Shown: piece after piece, positions 51,951-62,169 of the stretch
Layout of the letters: every line of letters begins with the position of its first letter
Numbering within the stretch: position 1 is the stretch's first letter
NCBI GenBank assembly: GCA_910578475.1
Contig: CAJTRK010000010.1
Location: 1-64,000 of the forward strand
DNA length: 64,000 nt
Direction: 5' to 3'
Source: an uncultured Lachnospiraceae bacterium
GTDB lineage: Bacteria > Bacillota > Clostridia > Lachnospirales > Lachnospiraceae
Made by a program: the position numbers and the translations under genes
The notes under the pieces: generated by a model
Told to the model about the DNA's origin: nothing
The model's database searches: none
Seen by the model: the letters and a program-made list of their open reading frames with translations, nothing else

Positions 51951-54900
51951 ATGAGAGACCAGAGAGGTTTTACGTTGGTAGAATTGTTAATTGGAATCGT
52001 AATTTTGTCAATTGTAACCGCGGCGGTCTGTTCTTTTATCATTGTCGGTTCAAAGAGCTATGCGGCGGCGAATACGGAAATCATGCTGCAGCAGGAAGCG
52101 CAGCTTGCGCTGAATCAGATTTCCGACGTGCTCATCGATACGACAAGAAGCGTGAATTATGCGGGCTATGCGGAAGACGGCACGCCGATTCTTGCCGTGA
52201 AAGATGCAGATTTTACCTTTGAACCGAGCGATAAGAGCCTGACGATGTTTAACGGCGCTGGCACAATAAAGCTGGATGCGGACGGCAAACCCGTTCAGGC
52301 CACAAATCCTGACGGAAGTTTAAAGGTGGATGGTGACGGCAATCCGGTCTATGAAACAGCTATCGAGAGCGGCAGCGGTAACGACAAAAATTATCAGTTT
52401 TACTGGAACAAAGACGATGCGAAACTTTATTACTCTGAAATCGATGTGTCACAGACAGACTTTCCGCAGAACGCGGCGGAAGGTCAGGTTGTTCTGGCGG
52501 AATACGTCACGGAGTTCAGCGTGGATTTGACACAGGTTGAAGAAAAAAGAGTCGTACAGATTTCCATGACGTTTGAACGGGATAACAAGACTTATCATAC
52601 ATCCAATAACATCACGATTCGGAACAAAGTGCGGATTAACGATGTGGATTTGGGACAGCTGGACAAACGGGTCAAGCTGAGTGTTACGCCAAAAGAAAAC
52701 TCCGTTATTCTGGAGCCGGGTGAGACTTATCATTTTTCAACGCCTCTCGTATCCGGGCAGAACGTCATGGATAAGAGCGTAACATGGTCGCTTTCGGACG
52801 AGGCGCTTCCGCTTGACAGCGCGACGCAGTTTGGCGATACGGCGAACGGAATTATCCAAATCGCGTCCGGTGAAACGGCGGAGAGTTTCAAAGTCATCAT
52901 CACGACGAATGCCAAAGACTCCGAAGGAAAGCAGGCAACGGCGGAAGTTATTGTCTATGTGAAAAGAGCGGAGACGGTTGCGCTTTCTCTCGATGGCGGA
53001 AGCAAAGAGATTACCGCGGGCACAACGTTTAAAATCAATGCTTCGGTGGAAGGCAGTAAACTCGGCTATTCCTGCGGCGGCTGTGCGGACCCGACAACAG
53101 AGGATAAATATGTTATCGCGGACGAATATCCGGCATATGGCTGGCAGATTCTTTCCGGAGAGGAATATGTTGAACTGGTAAGCAGCGATAACAAGTCGGC
53201 GACCTTCAAAATCAGCGCAAATGCAAAGGACGGAGATGAGGTCGTTATTCAGGCAGCTTCTCTCTTATCTGCAAGAAAGAGCTATACAAAGAATGGCGGA
53301 AGCGGCATTGTCTACGGTACGATTACGCTGACGGTGAAGGAAAACGAAAAGATACATATAGACTGGGAGGGTGACCTTGTATACGGCGGTTCCAACATAT
53401 TAAATATGGTAACAATTAATTCGGACGACCCGGTATTCTTTGTCTGCGTCAGAGTGAAGAAAAATCCGAACGCGCCGATTGAAGACGATATGGTCATGAT
53501 ATACACGACGGAGGGCAACAATGCCAGAATCAAACCGGACACATGGCTTCTGGATATGAACCAGGAGTATGTGATTTCCGTGCAGGTCATCAATGTCCTG
53601 TCGGACCCGAGTCTGCGCGATGAGAATATGCAGAAAACGGAACGGTATTATGAACTCAGAAGGATGCTCAGCGCCTGGTCGGGCAGCAAAGACAGCGCCG
53701 CGTATGCTTATCTGCAAAATTATGTCAATACGACTTTCTGGCCGGAATATACTGCCAACCTGCATGGTACGACGGGCGGCTACCAGGGAGAAAAATACAG
53801 CGAGTATTCCAATCTTGTGCCGGGTGTGGTCGAGGTTCCGAGAATCGGGATTCAGTCTTATCTGGATGGCTATAATACCCATTTTGAAGGGATAGATGCA
53901 AAAACTGTTTATACGGTGCAGAAAAACGCGCCATTCTTACCATGCCCTTTCGGCGAAATTACGAGTACATGGGGGTCGGCGGTCTTTCAGAATTTTGCCT
54001 ATTATAATGTATACCGTGGAAACAGCGACGATGCTTCGCAATGGGAACGGCTTTATTACCTGCCGGAAGACGAATTCTGGCCTTTGCGGAAAGAGCCGGG
54101 ACTCTATCAGGGAATTGGAAATCTGAATGGTATATTGCTGTTTGACCAAAGCCAGCTGACAAACCGCACGAATGTGGGCGCTAAGATGAATTTCAGCAAT
54201 AACAGCCAAAACTGGAATAATTATAATTATGATGCCAAAAAAGCGGTGGTGGGCACTTATCATTTTGTACCGGCTATGGCATATGTGAATCAGCCCGAAG
54301 GCGTGTACCTGAAAATCAGCGATAACTATGAAATTCATGACGGCAAGCAGTACTGCTATGATTATACGAGTACCTTTAACTTTGAAGTAGAGGACGGCGG
54401 CAACCTGACCTTATGGACCAACACGAATGACGGATTCAAAAAAGGAGAGATTTTCTTCCCTGTGCCGTCTGACCCGGTTCAGTTTCCGGGAGAGTTTCGC
54501 AATCTTGGAGCGGAAGAGAAGTCCATATATAATTATGATGGAACTTATCTGTTAGATAAAGACGGAAAGCTGCATGAACCGAAGTTTTCCGAAGTAAAGT
54601 GCCGGTATGATGCGGCGCAGAACCGGTATGAACTGAAGCTGTATTATGATTATACGGACAGCGGATGGGGAGTCAGTAAAAGATGCTGTGCGGGAACCTT
54701 TATCTGTGAACCGGATGGAAATGAATGGAGACTGTTCAATAAAGGCGATTATGATGAACAGTTTGAAGCAGGAAAATTTGATTCAATTCAGATAGACGGA
54801 AGCAATGTTTCTTTTGTTTTAAACGATAACAACGGAAATCCGCAGAATATCAAAGCGTATATCCCGGTGCCATCGGATAGCAAATTTACGCAAGAATGGA

Positions 54901-55172
54901 ATATGGGATTTGTTTTGGAACAGGAAGGGACACAGGAAAAAATATATAAAAACGGATATGAATTTGTTTATCAGAAGATAGGAAGTACAAATTTTGAACG
55001 CGGAAAGTGGTATAAAATCAGTTGCACTTATGATAAAAATACAGATTCCTATACGTTGGAACTGACGACGGCAGAAGGATGGGATTGGAATAACGACACT
55101 ATGTGGGGAAGAACCGACACCATCAGACTGACCTGCAAGAGCACCGACACCAAATGGACCGTGGTAAAATAA
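51951..55172 (+). CDS. Giant prepilin-like minor subunit (PilW/GspJ-like) with Ig-like domains
   Basis: The leader QRG before FTLVE and the helix LLIGIVILSIVTAAVCSFI show a PilD substrate. The 1073-residue product is about five times the usual length. The first about 250 residues are PilW/GspJ-like, then at least one Big_2-like Ig domain (LSVTPKENSVILEPGETYHF), a second (VALSLDGGSKEITAGTTFKI), and a long Tyr/Trp/Asn-rich C-terminal half that I do not recognise. ATG 51951 has GGAAGGG about 9 bases upstream. It probably displays an adhesive or binding module at the pilus tip. Confidence 0.8.
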   Translation: MRDQRGFTLVELLIGIVILSIVTAAVCSFIIVGSKSYAAANTEIMLQQEAQLALNQISDVLIDTTRSVNYAGYAEDGTPILAVKDADFTFEPSDKSLTMFNGAGTIKLDADGKPVQATNPDGSLKVDGDGNPVYETAIESGSGNDKNYQFYWNKDDAKLYYSEIDVSQTDFPQNAAEGQVVLAEYVTEFSVDLTQVEEKRVVQISMTFERDNKTYHTSNNITIRNKVRINDVDLGQLDKRVKLSVTPKENSVILEPGETYHFSTPLVSGQNVMDKSVTWSLSDEALPLDSATQFGDTANGIIQIASGETAESFKVIITTNAKDSEGKQATAEVIVYVKRAETVALSLDGGSKEITAGTTFKINASVEGSKLGYSCGGCADPTTEDKYVIADEYPAYGWQILSGEEYVELVSSDNKSATFKISANAKDGDEVVIQAASLLSARKSYTKNGGSGIVYGTITLTVKENEKIHIDWEGDLVYGGSNILNMVTINSDDPVFFVCVRVKKNPNAPIEDDMVMIYTTEGNNARIKPDTWLLDMNQEYVISVQVINVLSDPSLRDENMQKTERYYELRRMLSAWSGSKDSAAYAYLQNYVNTTFWPEYTANLHGTTGGYQGEKYSEYSNLVPGVVEVPRIGIQSYLDGYNTHFEGIDAKTVYTVQKNAPFLPCPFGEITSTWGSAVFQNFAYYNVYRGNSDDASQWERLYYLPEDEFWPLRKEPGLYQGIGNLNGILLFDQSQLTNRTNVGAKMNFSNNSQNWNNYNYDAKKAVVGTYHFVPAMAYVNQPEGVYLKISDNYEIHDGKQYCYDYTSTFNFEVEDGGNLTLWTNTNDGFKKGEIFFPVPSDPVQFPGEFRNLGAEEKSIYNYDGTYLLDKDGKLHEPKFSEVKCRYDAAQNRYELKLYYDYTDSGWGVSKRCCAGTFICEPDGNEWRLFNKGDYDEQFEAGKFDSIQIDGSNVSFVLNDNNGNPQNIKAYIPVPSDSKFTQEWNMGFVLEQEGTQEKIYKNGYEFVYQKIGSTNFERGKWYKISCTYDKNTDSYTLELTTAEGWDWNNDTMWGRTDTIRLTCKSTDTKWTVVK

Positions 55173-55188
55173 TAAGGGTTAATCAGCT

Positions 55189-58100
55189 ATGAAAAGAAAA
55201 AGAGTGGCAAGGCGATACAGGTATAAATACCAGCACAACAGAATAAAGCCGCGCGTGGGCAAAAAGCTTGTCTTTGCCGCAGCCGCGTCTGTTTTGGCAG
55301 CCACGGTCGCGGGAACCTCCTTCTGGAATTTTCTGCAAAGCGCGACGCCCGTGGAAGCACAGGAGTCTTTTAGCGGAATCGGCAAGGTAGTGGAGGAACA
55401 CAGCGAAGGGGAGCCTTTTGTCATATTGGATATTGTGCCGGGAACTGCGGCATATACCTATACATTTTCAAGTCTCAGCTCGAATCATGGTCAGACAATC
55501 AGCATCCCGAATGTTTCTCTCGGGACCATTGGTTATCTGACAGACCGGCCTGTGCTGACAGGGGATGGACTGGTATCGGCAGAAGAAGGGCTGAAGACGA
55601 CTTTTGACAGCTATCAGGATGGTTTTTGGCTTTACGAGGAAAGAAAAGAGCTTGCTTCCTTGCTTTTACCTCCTGGAATGGATTCTTCTCTGCTTCGGAT
55701 AGATTACCGGGAAGGTTATGCGGGCGTTACAGCCGATTTATCGGAGGAAAACGGCTGGCATCAGATATATGACAGTTATTTTCCGGAAACCGGTGCGACG
55801 CAGAAATTTAAACAGAGCGGATTTGTCTATGCGTCGGTACAGCAGTATATAGAAGGCAGCGGAGCCGACAGGACAGGATATGACTATAATCTGGCGGGCG
55901 GTACGATTGCGACGGATACTCTGGGCGACGGCGCTGTTTATGAGTGGGCAGGAGCGGATGGCGCATATCATGTTATTTTTGCTTACCAATCGGAGCCTGC
56001 TTTGCAGGGATATGAAATTGTGGATGCTGTTCGGGTGACCGGTACGGAAGGTGAATATCCGGCTTCAACAGGCGTTTATTTACTGGAAGACGGCATTTTC
56101 AAATACGCGGGACAGTTCAAGGATATTCCTGATTATGTGGAACCGGAGGACGAAGAAGAAGGTGATTCCGGTGAAAATACGATATTGCCGGATGCACCGG
56201 CCGGGAATCCGGAAGGGCCGGGAAGCGTTGAAGATACAACGCCTTCGCCGGATGAAGGGAATGACGGGAACAATTCCGGGTCAGGAGAAAGTGACGGCTC
56301 TGGCGGAAACAGCGGGGATGGAAGCGGCCCGGAAGGGGACGGTGGAAATGACGGCTCCGGAGGAGACGGAAGCAGTTCGGAAGGGGACGGCGGAAATGAC
56401 GGTTCCGGAGGAGACGGAAGCGGTTCGGAAGGGGACGGCGGAAATGACGGTTCCGGAGGAGACGGAAGCGGTTCGGAAGGGGACGGCGGAAATGACGGTT
56501 CCGGAGGAGACGGAAGCGGCTCGGAAGGGGACAGCGGAAATGACGGCTCCGGAGGAGATGGAAGCGGCTCGGAAGGGGACAGCGGAAATGACGGCTCCGG
56601 AGGAAACGGAAGCGGCTCAGAAGGGGACGGCGGAAATGATGGCTCCGAGGGAGACAGTGTTTCTGATGAGAGTGGAAGCTCTGATATCAATACGGTAAGT
56701 GACCCGGCAGACACACAGGGAGATATGCCGGCAGAAGAGGCTTCGGAACCGGCTGGTCTTGTCTGGCGGAAACTGGTTTTAACGCCAAATGCTTCGGGGA
56801 ATACGGAACAGCCGGACACTGTTCCGACGACACCGGGACAGCAGGAAACGCCGCCGACTGAATCGGTCAATCCCGGTGAGGACACAATACCGGGCGAAAC
56901 AACACCTTCGGAGAAGCCGGAAGCGCCGGGCGATACAACGCCGCCGGCAGACCAGAATCCACCGGATGGAACAACTTCTCCGGAGATACCGGGAGAATCG
57001 GACGGAATAACGCCGCCGGCGGGGTCAGGTTCACCGGATGGAACAACGTCACCGACAGACCCGGTTCAGCCGGAAACGCCGCCGGAAGCAGTTGCGCCTG
57101 CTTTACCTCCGACGGCAGGAGCGACGGAAACCGGATATTATATCGTACAGTTCCGTTATGTCAGCGGACTGGAAGAGGCGAAATCGCTTTATCAGTTTGA
57201 GAGCGCCGTGCCGGTGGAAGAAGCGGCCGTTGACGGCGTGCCTCCTTATGGCACATATCATGTTGCGAATGACAGCGCATTTTTAAACGGCACTTCTGCG
57301 GACAACGGCGCTTTTACGGGTTACGGCGTCAATGCAGACAGCCAGGCAGGAGCTGATGGCGCGGAAGAGGACGGACTTGCTCCGCAGATGAGTGTAACTG
57401 CGGTGGACGCGTCTTTTGTATACGCGGGCGCAGGGCAGGGAAAATATAAATTGCAGGAAGTGCCGGAGACGGATGAAACCGGTTATCGACTGATGCTTTA
57501 TAATGCGCCGACCTTTTTCCGGTGCGGCGGCGGTACGGATTGGCTGGAGCGGTATGTATTTCACAGTCTGGCGGGAGATGACAACGAATCGGAGCTTTTC
57601 AGCGTTCAGGTAAAAACGCTTACCGCGGACCAGGTGACGTCGGAGGATGTCATGAATGCCGACATGGTCTATCTGGAAGCCGGACTGGGAGAGCTGCTCG
57701 GAAGCGGTGCGGCCATCCATTATATAACGGAGTATGGCGGTGATATGTCGGCGGAAGTCCTTTTTGCGGTTGTTTACCGCGCGGTCATCGATTTGATGCC
57801 GGTAATTGCCGATTACGGGGTTGTAGAGGCAGACTATGGCTATATGGGAACCGGGCAGGGACCGGACAGCGGACAGACGCCGGGTGCGGGACAGAATCCG
57901 GATGCAGAGCAGACGCCGAAGATGGTTTATCAGAGGCTTGTTCAGATTTTGCTCAAAAAGAATCTGTCCGCGTATTATCAGGATATGGAAAATGCCGATA
58001 ATATGATGATGAATATTGCGGCGTCGGAATACCCCGATAAGGTAGACAATAATTATAATTATGTAAACCGAAACGTATACATTTTAAACGGTGAAACACT

Positions 58101-60690
58101 GGTATCGGAAGATTTTTACATGCCCTTTGATGATGAAAAAGTCTCGGCAGGTTTTATGGAAGTTCTTGCGGCGTTGAAGGCGGAGAACAGTACGCTTGCG
58201 GAGGAGGATAAAATATCGGAAATTGTCAGCAAGGCCAGGGCAATGCAGTATATCATTAATTATGCGGTAGGCCTTATCAGTGATTTCCGGGATATCCGCG
58301 TGTTGGAATTACAGCCTACAACGAATCCGCGCTCGGACTTGAAGACGGGCGGAGCAGAGAACGGGTATACGGTTCTTTATTGGGAAAAAGAAGATTCGTC
58401 CGGGCCGGGACAGCAGATTCTGCGGAGTTCAAAAGTAATTGATGTTGACGTTGATACGCTTTCCGTTGCGGAATTTTCCGGCAGTCAGAAAGATATCAAT
58501 GACCGGTATCAGATGGTCTTTATCGGCCTTGACGGTCAGCGGCTCAATTATGAACGAAAAGGCGGACTGCGCTATACCGTTTATAATGATGAGGAAATGA
58601 ACGGCATTGTATACAGCGGCAGCGGCGATATTGCGACAGAAGACGGGGAACGGTACGAAGGAATTGACATTACACCGCAGAAGAAAAACGCATTGCTCGA
58701 TTTCATGAAAGCGGGCTATCCGATTGTCGTGGAAGACGATTTCTTTACCGGACAGTCGGCCAAAGATGCGGGTGTGGATGAAATTAATACCGATTATGTT
58801 GACAGCAGTTCCCAGATGTATGATTTTCTGCGGACGGCAGTTAAGGAATACGAAGATTATCTGTATACCATTTCCGATGTTCACAGCAGCGCGGTTTTTG
58901 CGGCACAGGTCAATATCCGCAGACCGCAGATACGGTGTACGGATTCGGAAGAAGAAGGAGAAGAACAGATAAGCATTGTGCGGCAGATAAAGGCCGATGC
59001 GGAAGGGAATTATAAGGGAACCGTTTCTTTCCGGATAGAGGATGACCGGGGGGAAGAATATTCGGATAATGTGGATATTCGCGTTTACCTTGACCAGAAT
59101 CAGGATGGCCGGTTTGCGCCTGACGAAGAAATTTACAGCGGTTTTTCCGCGGACAGCGGTCAGTTTACCATCGAATTTGATACACCGCAGAAAGGGGTTC
59201 TGCCCTGGAAGCTGGAAGTATCTGACTCAGGTAATTCGTACAGACGGGATGCGCTGACGGGATTTTTTGAAATTTACGAACCCACGCCGACGAAGGTTCG
59301 CATTTTACAGATTGCGCCGGGAAATATAGACACGATGAGTCCTTCTGATAAAAACGAAGCGGCAAAATACAATCTTGCGCTGGCTTATCAGGCTGCCGAC
59401 CAGACGATGATGGGACATTTTCTGAAAAATGCGGAAGTAATGACCAGCTCTGAATTTGTAATAAAGAGTATATCTGCGGCAGATTTGGAAAAACAGCTTG
59501 CACAGAACGCAAAATATCTGGAAGGATTTGACGTGCTTGTGATAGGCTTTGGCCCTGCCGAAAATATGGAAAATGTTGCAGGGGCGGTAAACCAGTTCAT
59601 TGCCCAGGGAAGAGGTGTGCTGATGTCTTCTTCGGCAGCGCTCGGGGATACCGGAAGAATGGGTATTGACAGCACGCTGCTTGGCCAGAGAGACGTCAGA
59701 ACCTACGAAAAGCTCGGCCAGGAGAAAGGCGGATTGTCCTATTACCGTTATGCACCTTTAAAAGGAGATATGTTCGGAGAAAAAAGCAATTTGGAAGTAA
59801 GAAGGGTCAATGACGGTTCGATTTCTCATTATCCGTTTGAAATCGGGGAAAGCGGCAGACTGGCGCAGGCCGTAAAGGGGGGCGATTATGTATTAAATCT
59901 GCTTGATAACGGCAGCGAGGATTCCATAGCGGATGTTACGGCATGGTATTGCCTGGAAGACTCCGACAAAGCGGATACCGTTACAGCTTATGATGTTTCA
60001 AGAGCCGATGCGGCGAATAATTACTATCTTTACAGCAGAGGCAACGTTATCTACATCGGGGAAGATTATTACGCATATAAATATGAAGAAAAACCTGGTG
60101 TGGAACCGCCTTCGGTGGCGGATGGCGTGATGGAATGCCGTCTCTTTGTCAATGCGCTGATGGCGGCGTATAACGTGGGTATCAAGAACCCTAAAGTAAC
60201 GATTGTAGCGGGGCTTGCATCGGATGCGCCGGAAATCGAAAGTATTTGTATTCCTTTCGACGAACAGCTGGTGGAAGTGGCTGACGGGAACGCAGGGCTT
60301 CTCGATGAAACGACGGATGTTTATTTCAAAATAACAGAACCGAATCTTGCGTTCGGCAAAGAAGTGCGGATATCATTCTATTATCAGGATGAAGCCGGGG
60401 GAACGAGTATCGACATCGGTGGGGAAAGTGTGCTCGCAAGCCCCTTCCCGTCACAGGTATGGACCGTAGAAGGAAATCAGCTCGTGGAAGTCGGAACGGA
60501 ATTCAATTTGGTTCCCGGCAAAGTTTATAAAATCAAGGCGCCGGTCATTCCGCTCCGGAATGAAAGCCGGATGAATGCGGATATTTATATTGTAGTAGAG
60601 TCGCGGTTTCATCATTTCGGAAAGGATGAGCCTGTTACGGGAAGCGATTCCATTGTTCTGAACAGGGCGCAGCTTTTTATGCTGGAGTAG
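55189..60690 (+). CDS. 1833-residue secreted protein with repeat linker and three Rossmann-like segments
   Basis: The N-terminus is strongly basic (RKRVARRYRYKYQHN), then a membrane or signal segment at about residues 26-43 precedes an extracytoplasmic body. Three segments begin with a similar strand, FVILDIVPG (about residue 76), IRVLELQPT (about 1039) and VRILQIAPG (about 1369), each followed by a fold-like part with a DVLVIG or QMVFIG strand; the later ones have LDFMKAGYPIVVEDD and QFIAQGRGVLMSSSAALG, like ThuA/GATase-like domains. Residues about 370-487 are a Gly/Asp/Ser repeat, then a Pro/Thr-rich linker to 640. DQNQDGRFAPDE at about 1301 looks like a calcium-binding loop. No LPXTG is visible. 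It follows the giant minor pilin by 16 bases, so it probably works with the pilus tip. Confidence 0.7.
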   Translation: MKRKRVARRYRYKYQHNRIKPRVGKKLVFAAAASVLAATVAGTSFWNFLQSATPVEAQESFSGIGKVVEEHSEGEPFVILDIVPGTAAYTYTFSSLSSNHGQTISIPNVSLGTIGYLTDRPVLTGDGLVSAEEGLKTTFDSYQDGFWLYEERKELASLLLPPGMDSSLLRIDYREGYAGVTADLSEENGWHQIYDSYFPETGATQKFKQSGFVYASVQQYIEGSGADRTGYDYNLAGGTIATDTLGDGAVYEWAGADGAYHVIFAYQSEPALQGYEIVDAVRVTGTEGEYPASTGVYLLEDGIFKYAGQFKDIPDYVEPEDEEEGDSGENTILPDAPAGNPEGPGSVEDTTPSPDEGNDGNNSGSGESDGSGGNSGDGSGPEGDGGNDGSGGDGSSSEGDGGNDGSGGDGSGSEGDGGNDGSGGDGSGSEGDGGNDGSGGDGSGSEGDSGNDGSGGDGSGSEGDSGNDGSGGNGSGSEGDGGNDGSEGDSVSDESGSSDINTVSDPADTQGDMPAEEASEPAGLVWRKLVLTPNASGNTEQPDTVPTTPGQQETPPTESVNPGEDTIPGETTPSEKPEAPGDTTPPADQNPPDGTTSPEIPGESDGITPPAGSGSPDGTTSPTDPVQPETPPEAVAPALPPTAGATETGYYIVQFRYVSGLEEAKSLYQFESAVPVEEAAVDGVPPYGTYHVANDSAFLNGTSADNGAFTGYGVNADSQAGADGAEEDGLAPQMSVTAVDASFVYAGAGQGKYKLQEVPETDETGYRLMLYNAPTFFRCGGGTDWLERYVFHSLAGDDNESELFSVQVKTLTADQVTSEDVMNADMVYLEAGLGELLGSGAAIHYITEYGGDMSAEVLFAVVYRAVIDLMPVIADYGVVEADYGYMGTGQGPDSGQTPGAGQNPDAEQTPKMVYQRLVQILLKKNLSAYYQDMENADNMMMNIAASEYPDKVDNNYNYVNRNVYILNGETLVSEDFYMPFDDEKVSAGFMEVLAALKAENSTLAEEDKISEIVSKARAMQYIINYAVGLISDFRDIRVLELQPTTNPRSDLKTGGAENGYTVLYWEKEDSSGPGQQILRSSKVIDVDVDTLSVAEFSGSQKDINDRYQMVFIGLDGQRLNYERKGGLRYTVYNDEEMNGIVYSGSGDIATEDGERYEGIDITPQKKNALLDFMKAGYPIVVEDDFFTGQSAKDAGVDEINTDYVDSSSQMYDFLRTAVKEYEDYLYTISDVHSSAVFAAQVNIRRPQIRCTDSEEEGEEQISIVRQIKADAEGNYKGTVSFRIEDDRGEEYSDNVDIRVYLDQNQDGRFAPDEEIYSGFSADSGQFTIEFDTPQKGVLPWKLEVSDSGNSYRRDALTGFFEIYEPTPTKVRILQIAPGNIDTMSPSDKNEAAKYNLALAYQAADQTMMGHFLKNAEVMTSSEFVIKSISAADLEKQLAQNAKYLEGFDVLVIGFGPAENMENVAGAVNQFIAQGRGVLMSSSAALGDTGRMGIDSTLLGQRDVRTYEKLGQEKGGLSYYRYAPLKGDMFGEKSNLEVRRVNDGSISHYPFEIGESGRLAQAVKGGDYVLNLLDNGSEDSIADVTAWYCLEDSDKADTVTAYDVSRADAANNYYLYSRGNVIYIGEDYYAYKYEEKPGVEPPSVADGVMECRLFVNALMAAYNVGIKNPKVTIVAGLASDAPEIESICIPFDEQLVEVADGNAGLLDETTDVYFKITEPNLAFGKEVRISFYYQDEAGGTSIDIGGESVLASPFPSQVWTVEGNQLVEVGTEFNLVPGKVYKIKAPVIPLRNESRMNADIYIVVESRFHHFGKDEPVTGSDSIVLNRAQLFMLE
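56300..56650 (+). repeat. Seven 48-bp tandem units in the 1833-residue gene
   Basis: Each 48-bp unit encodes 16 residues of the pattern GGDGSGSEGDGGNDGS; the first unit is divergent and the last runs into unique sequence. The reading frame is kept. Confidence 0.85.
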
Positions 60691-60738
60691 CGGCTGTTTT
60701 GACCGGAGCAGAAAGTTTATCGGATAAGTTTGCATCGC

Positions 60739-60770
60739 AGGGGCTGTTCGTCAGGAGCGGCCCCTTTTTT
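60739..60770 (+). terminator. Terminator of the pilus locus
   Basis: A stem of seven pairs with one wobble (60740-60746 with 60758-60764) is followed by six T residues (60765-60770), about 50 bases after the 1833-residue gene. Confidence 0.85.
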
Positions 60771-60796
60771 GCGCGATGATACCTGTCAAAAAAACA

Positions 60797-60825
60797 TTGC
60801 AATAGATACCGGTAAGTGTTACACT
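60797..60825 (+). promoter_or_regulatory. Promoter for the Rpn-like gene
   Basis: TTGCAA (60797-60802) and TACACT (60820-60825) have a 17-base spacer, about 100 bases before the start codon. Confidence 0.5.
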
Positions 60826-60923
60826 TTATATATCGAAAACATATCTGCGAAGAAGCTTCTTCGTCTGAAACACTATCTAACGCGGAATTTCTGATTCTGC
60901 CACATCACGAAAGGACAAATCTT

Positions 60924-62078
60924 ATGAGTACACAACACGATTCTGCCAATCTGTCAATTGAACTTGCGCACAAGTTATGGGATGAAATTTTTAAATCCAT
61001 CATACGGCATATGCCGGAGCAGCTTTTTCCCCTTTTCAAACTGATATTTAAAAAAGAATATCCTCGCGGTACGCCGGTAGAATTGCTTTCTACGGAATAT
61101 CCGGTTCCCGGGAAAACCGGTTCCGGACAGATATCCTCTATTTTTGCCGATATTGTTTTGAGAATAGCGGGAACGGATATCTATCACCTGGAATGCCAGA
61201 TGGAAAAAGAAAACTGCATATCGGTTCGTATGTTCGAATATGATGTCAACATCTCCCTGCTGCACGGGACTGAGAAAGGCATGAACAGACAGGCGCTGCA
61301 TTTTCCGTCTTCCATCATTTTATATCTTGGAACGAACAGTAAGGTTCCCGACAAAGAACACTGTCGTGTTATCATATCTGATGAAAAAGAAGTTACCTAT
61401 GCGGTTCCTGTCATCAAAGTACAGGATTATTCTTTACAGAAAATAAAAGAGCAGCATCTGACAATTTTTCTTCCTTATACATTCCTGCGTTTTCGTCCCC
61501 GTCTTAATTCAATAAGAAATAATGTTACCAAAAAAGAATTGACTATGTTCGTAAAAGAAGTTATAATTGTGTTAAAATACGAACTTTCGGAGGGAAATAT
61601 TACCTACTGGCAGTATAATGATTACATAAATTATATCTGTATGGCAATAGAGCAGGTATTTGTGCATTATCCTAATTTATATAAGGAGGTATTGGACATG
61701 ACATATTCAGAATTTTTTATGGAAATTGATGTTGACAGGCTGTTAAGCAAACGGTTGCGAAAACGGATAACGAATCAGATAAAGCCGGGACTTATTAAGG
61801 AAATAAGAGCTGAACTGCTCGATGAAGTGAAAGCGGAAGTGGCTGAGAAAATGAGGGACGAGGTAACCGACGAAGTAACCGCAAAAGTAACCGACGAAGT
61901 AACCGCAAAAGTAACCGACGAAGTAACCGCAAAAGTAACCGATGAGGTAACCGGCATATGGTCCAGAAAACTTGCCGATGTTCATTCGGAGAATGAAAAG
62001 CTCCGGGAACTTCTGCGAATGCATGGAATAGACGAAGCAGTCTGGCATTCATGTGGGGACTGTCCTGGAAAAATTTAG
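60924..62078 (+). CDS. Rpn/PD-(D/E)XK nuclease-like protein
   Basis: The 384-residue product resembles the Rpn/YhgA-type recombination-promoting nuclease family: an N-terminal FKLIFKKEYPRG-like segment, a catalytic-type core with FADIVLRIAGTDIYHLECQM (Asp and Glu-x-Gln) and a long helical C-terminus. Residues about 312-343 are DEVTAKVT repeats from 24-bp DNA units, then a coiled coil. The call is by pattern; the nuclease may or may not be active. ATG 60924 has GAAAGGAC about 9 bases upstream; upstream codons are not supported. It stands alone between the pilus locus and topA. Confidence 0.65.
   Translation: MSTQHDSANLSIELAHKLWDEIFKSIIRHMPEQLFPLFKLIFKKEYPRGTPVELLSTEYPVPGKTGSGQISSIFADIVLRIAGTDIYHLECQMEKENCISVRMFEYDVNISLLHGTEKGMNRQALHFPSSIILYLGTNSKVPDKEHCRVIISDEKEVTYAVPVIKVQDYSLQKIKEQHLTIFLPYTFLRFRPRLNSIRNNVTKKELTMFVKEVIIVLKYELSEGNITYWQYNDYINYICMAIEQVFVHYPNLYKEVLDMTYSEFFMEIDVDRLLSKRLRKRITNQIKPGLIKEIRAELLDEVKAEVAEKMRDEVTDEVTAKVTDEVTAKVTDEVTAKVTDEVTGIWSRKLADVHSENEKLRELLRMHGIDEAVWHSCGDCPGKI
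61857..61952 (+). repeat. 24-bp tandem repeats in the Rpn-like gene
   Basis: Three identical 24-bp units (61869-61940) are flanked by half units at 61857-61868 and 61941-61952. The unit is in frame and encodes DEVTAKVT. Confidence 0.9.
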
Positions 62079-62092
62079 AAAGAAAATTTTCC

Positions 62093-62121
62093 TTGCAACC
62101 TTTCGCAACATGCTGTATAGT
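62093..62121 (+). promoter_or_regulatory. topA promoter
   Basis: TTGCAA (62093-62098) and TATAGT (62116-62121) have a 17-base spacer, 48 bases before topA. Confidence 0.7.
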
Positions 62122-62169
62122 AATTCTCGTTAAGCGAGAGAAAAGCGTACTTAGAAATGGGGAATTGCT

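Noticed and set aside
56300..56650. Possible CRISPR array
   Set aside because: The 48-bp units are contiguous, without spacers, and keep the coding frame, so they are protein repeats.
56051..56698. Long plus-strand ORF overlapping the repeat region of the 1833-residue gene
   Set aside because: The repeat unit has no stop in other frames, so this is an artefact of the array.
56133..56885. Leftward Pro/Ser-rich ORF opposite the repeat region
   Set aside because: It has the same cause: a repeat of 48 bp read on the other strand. No start signal is present.
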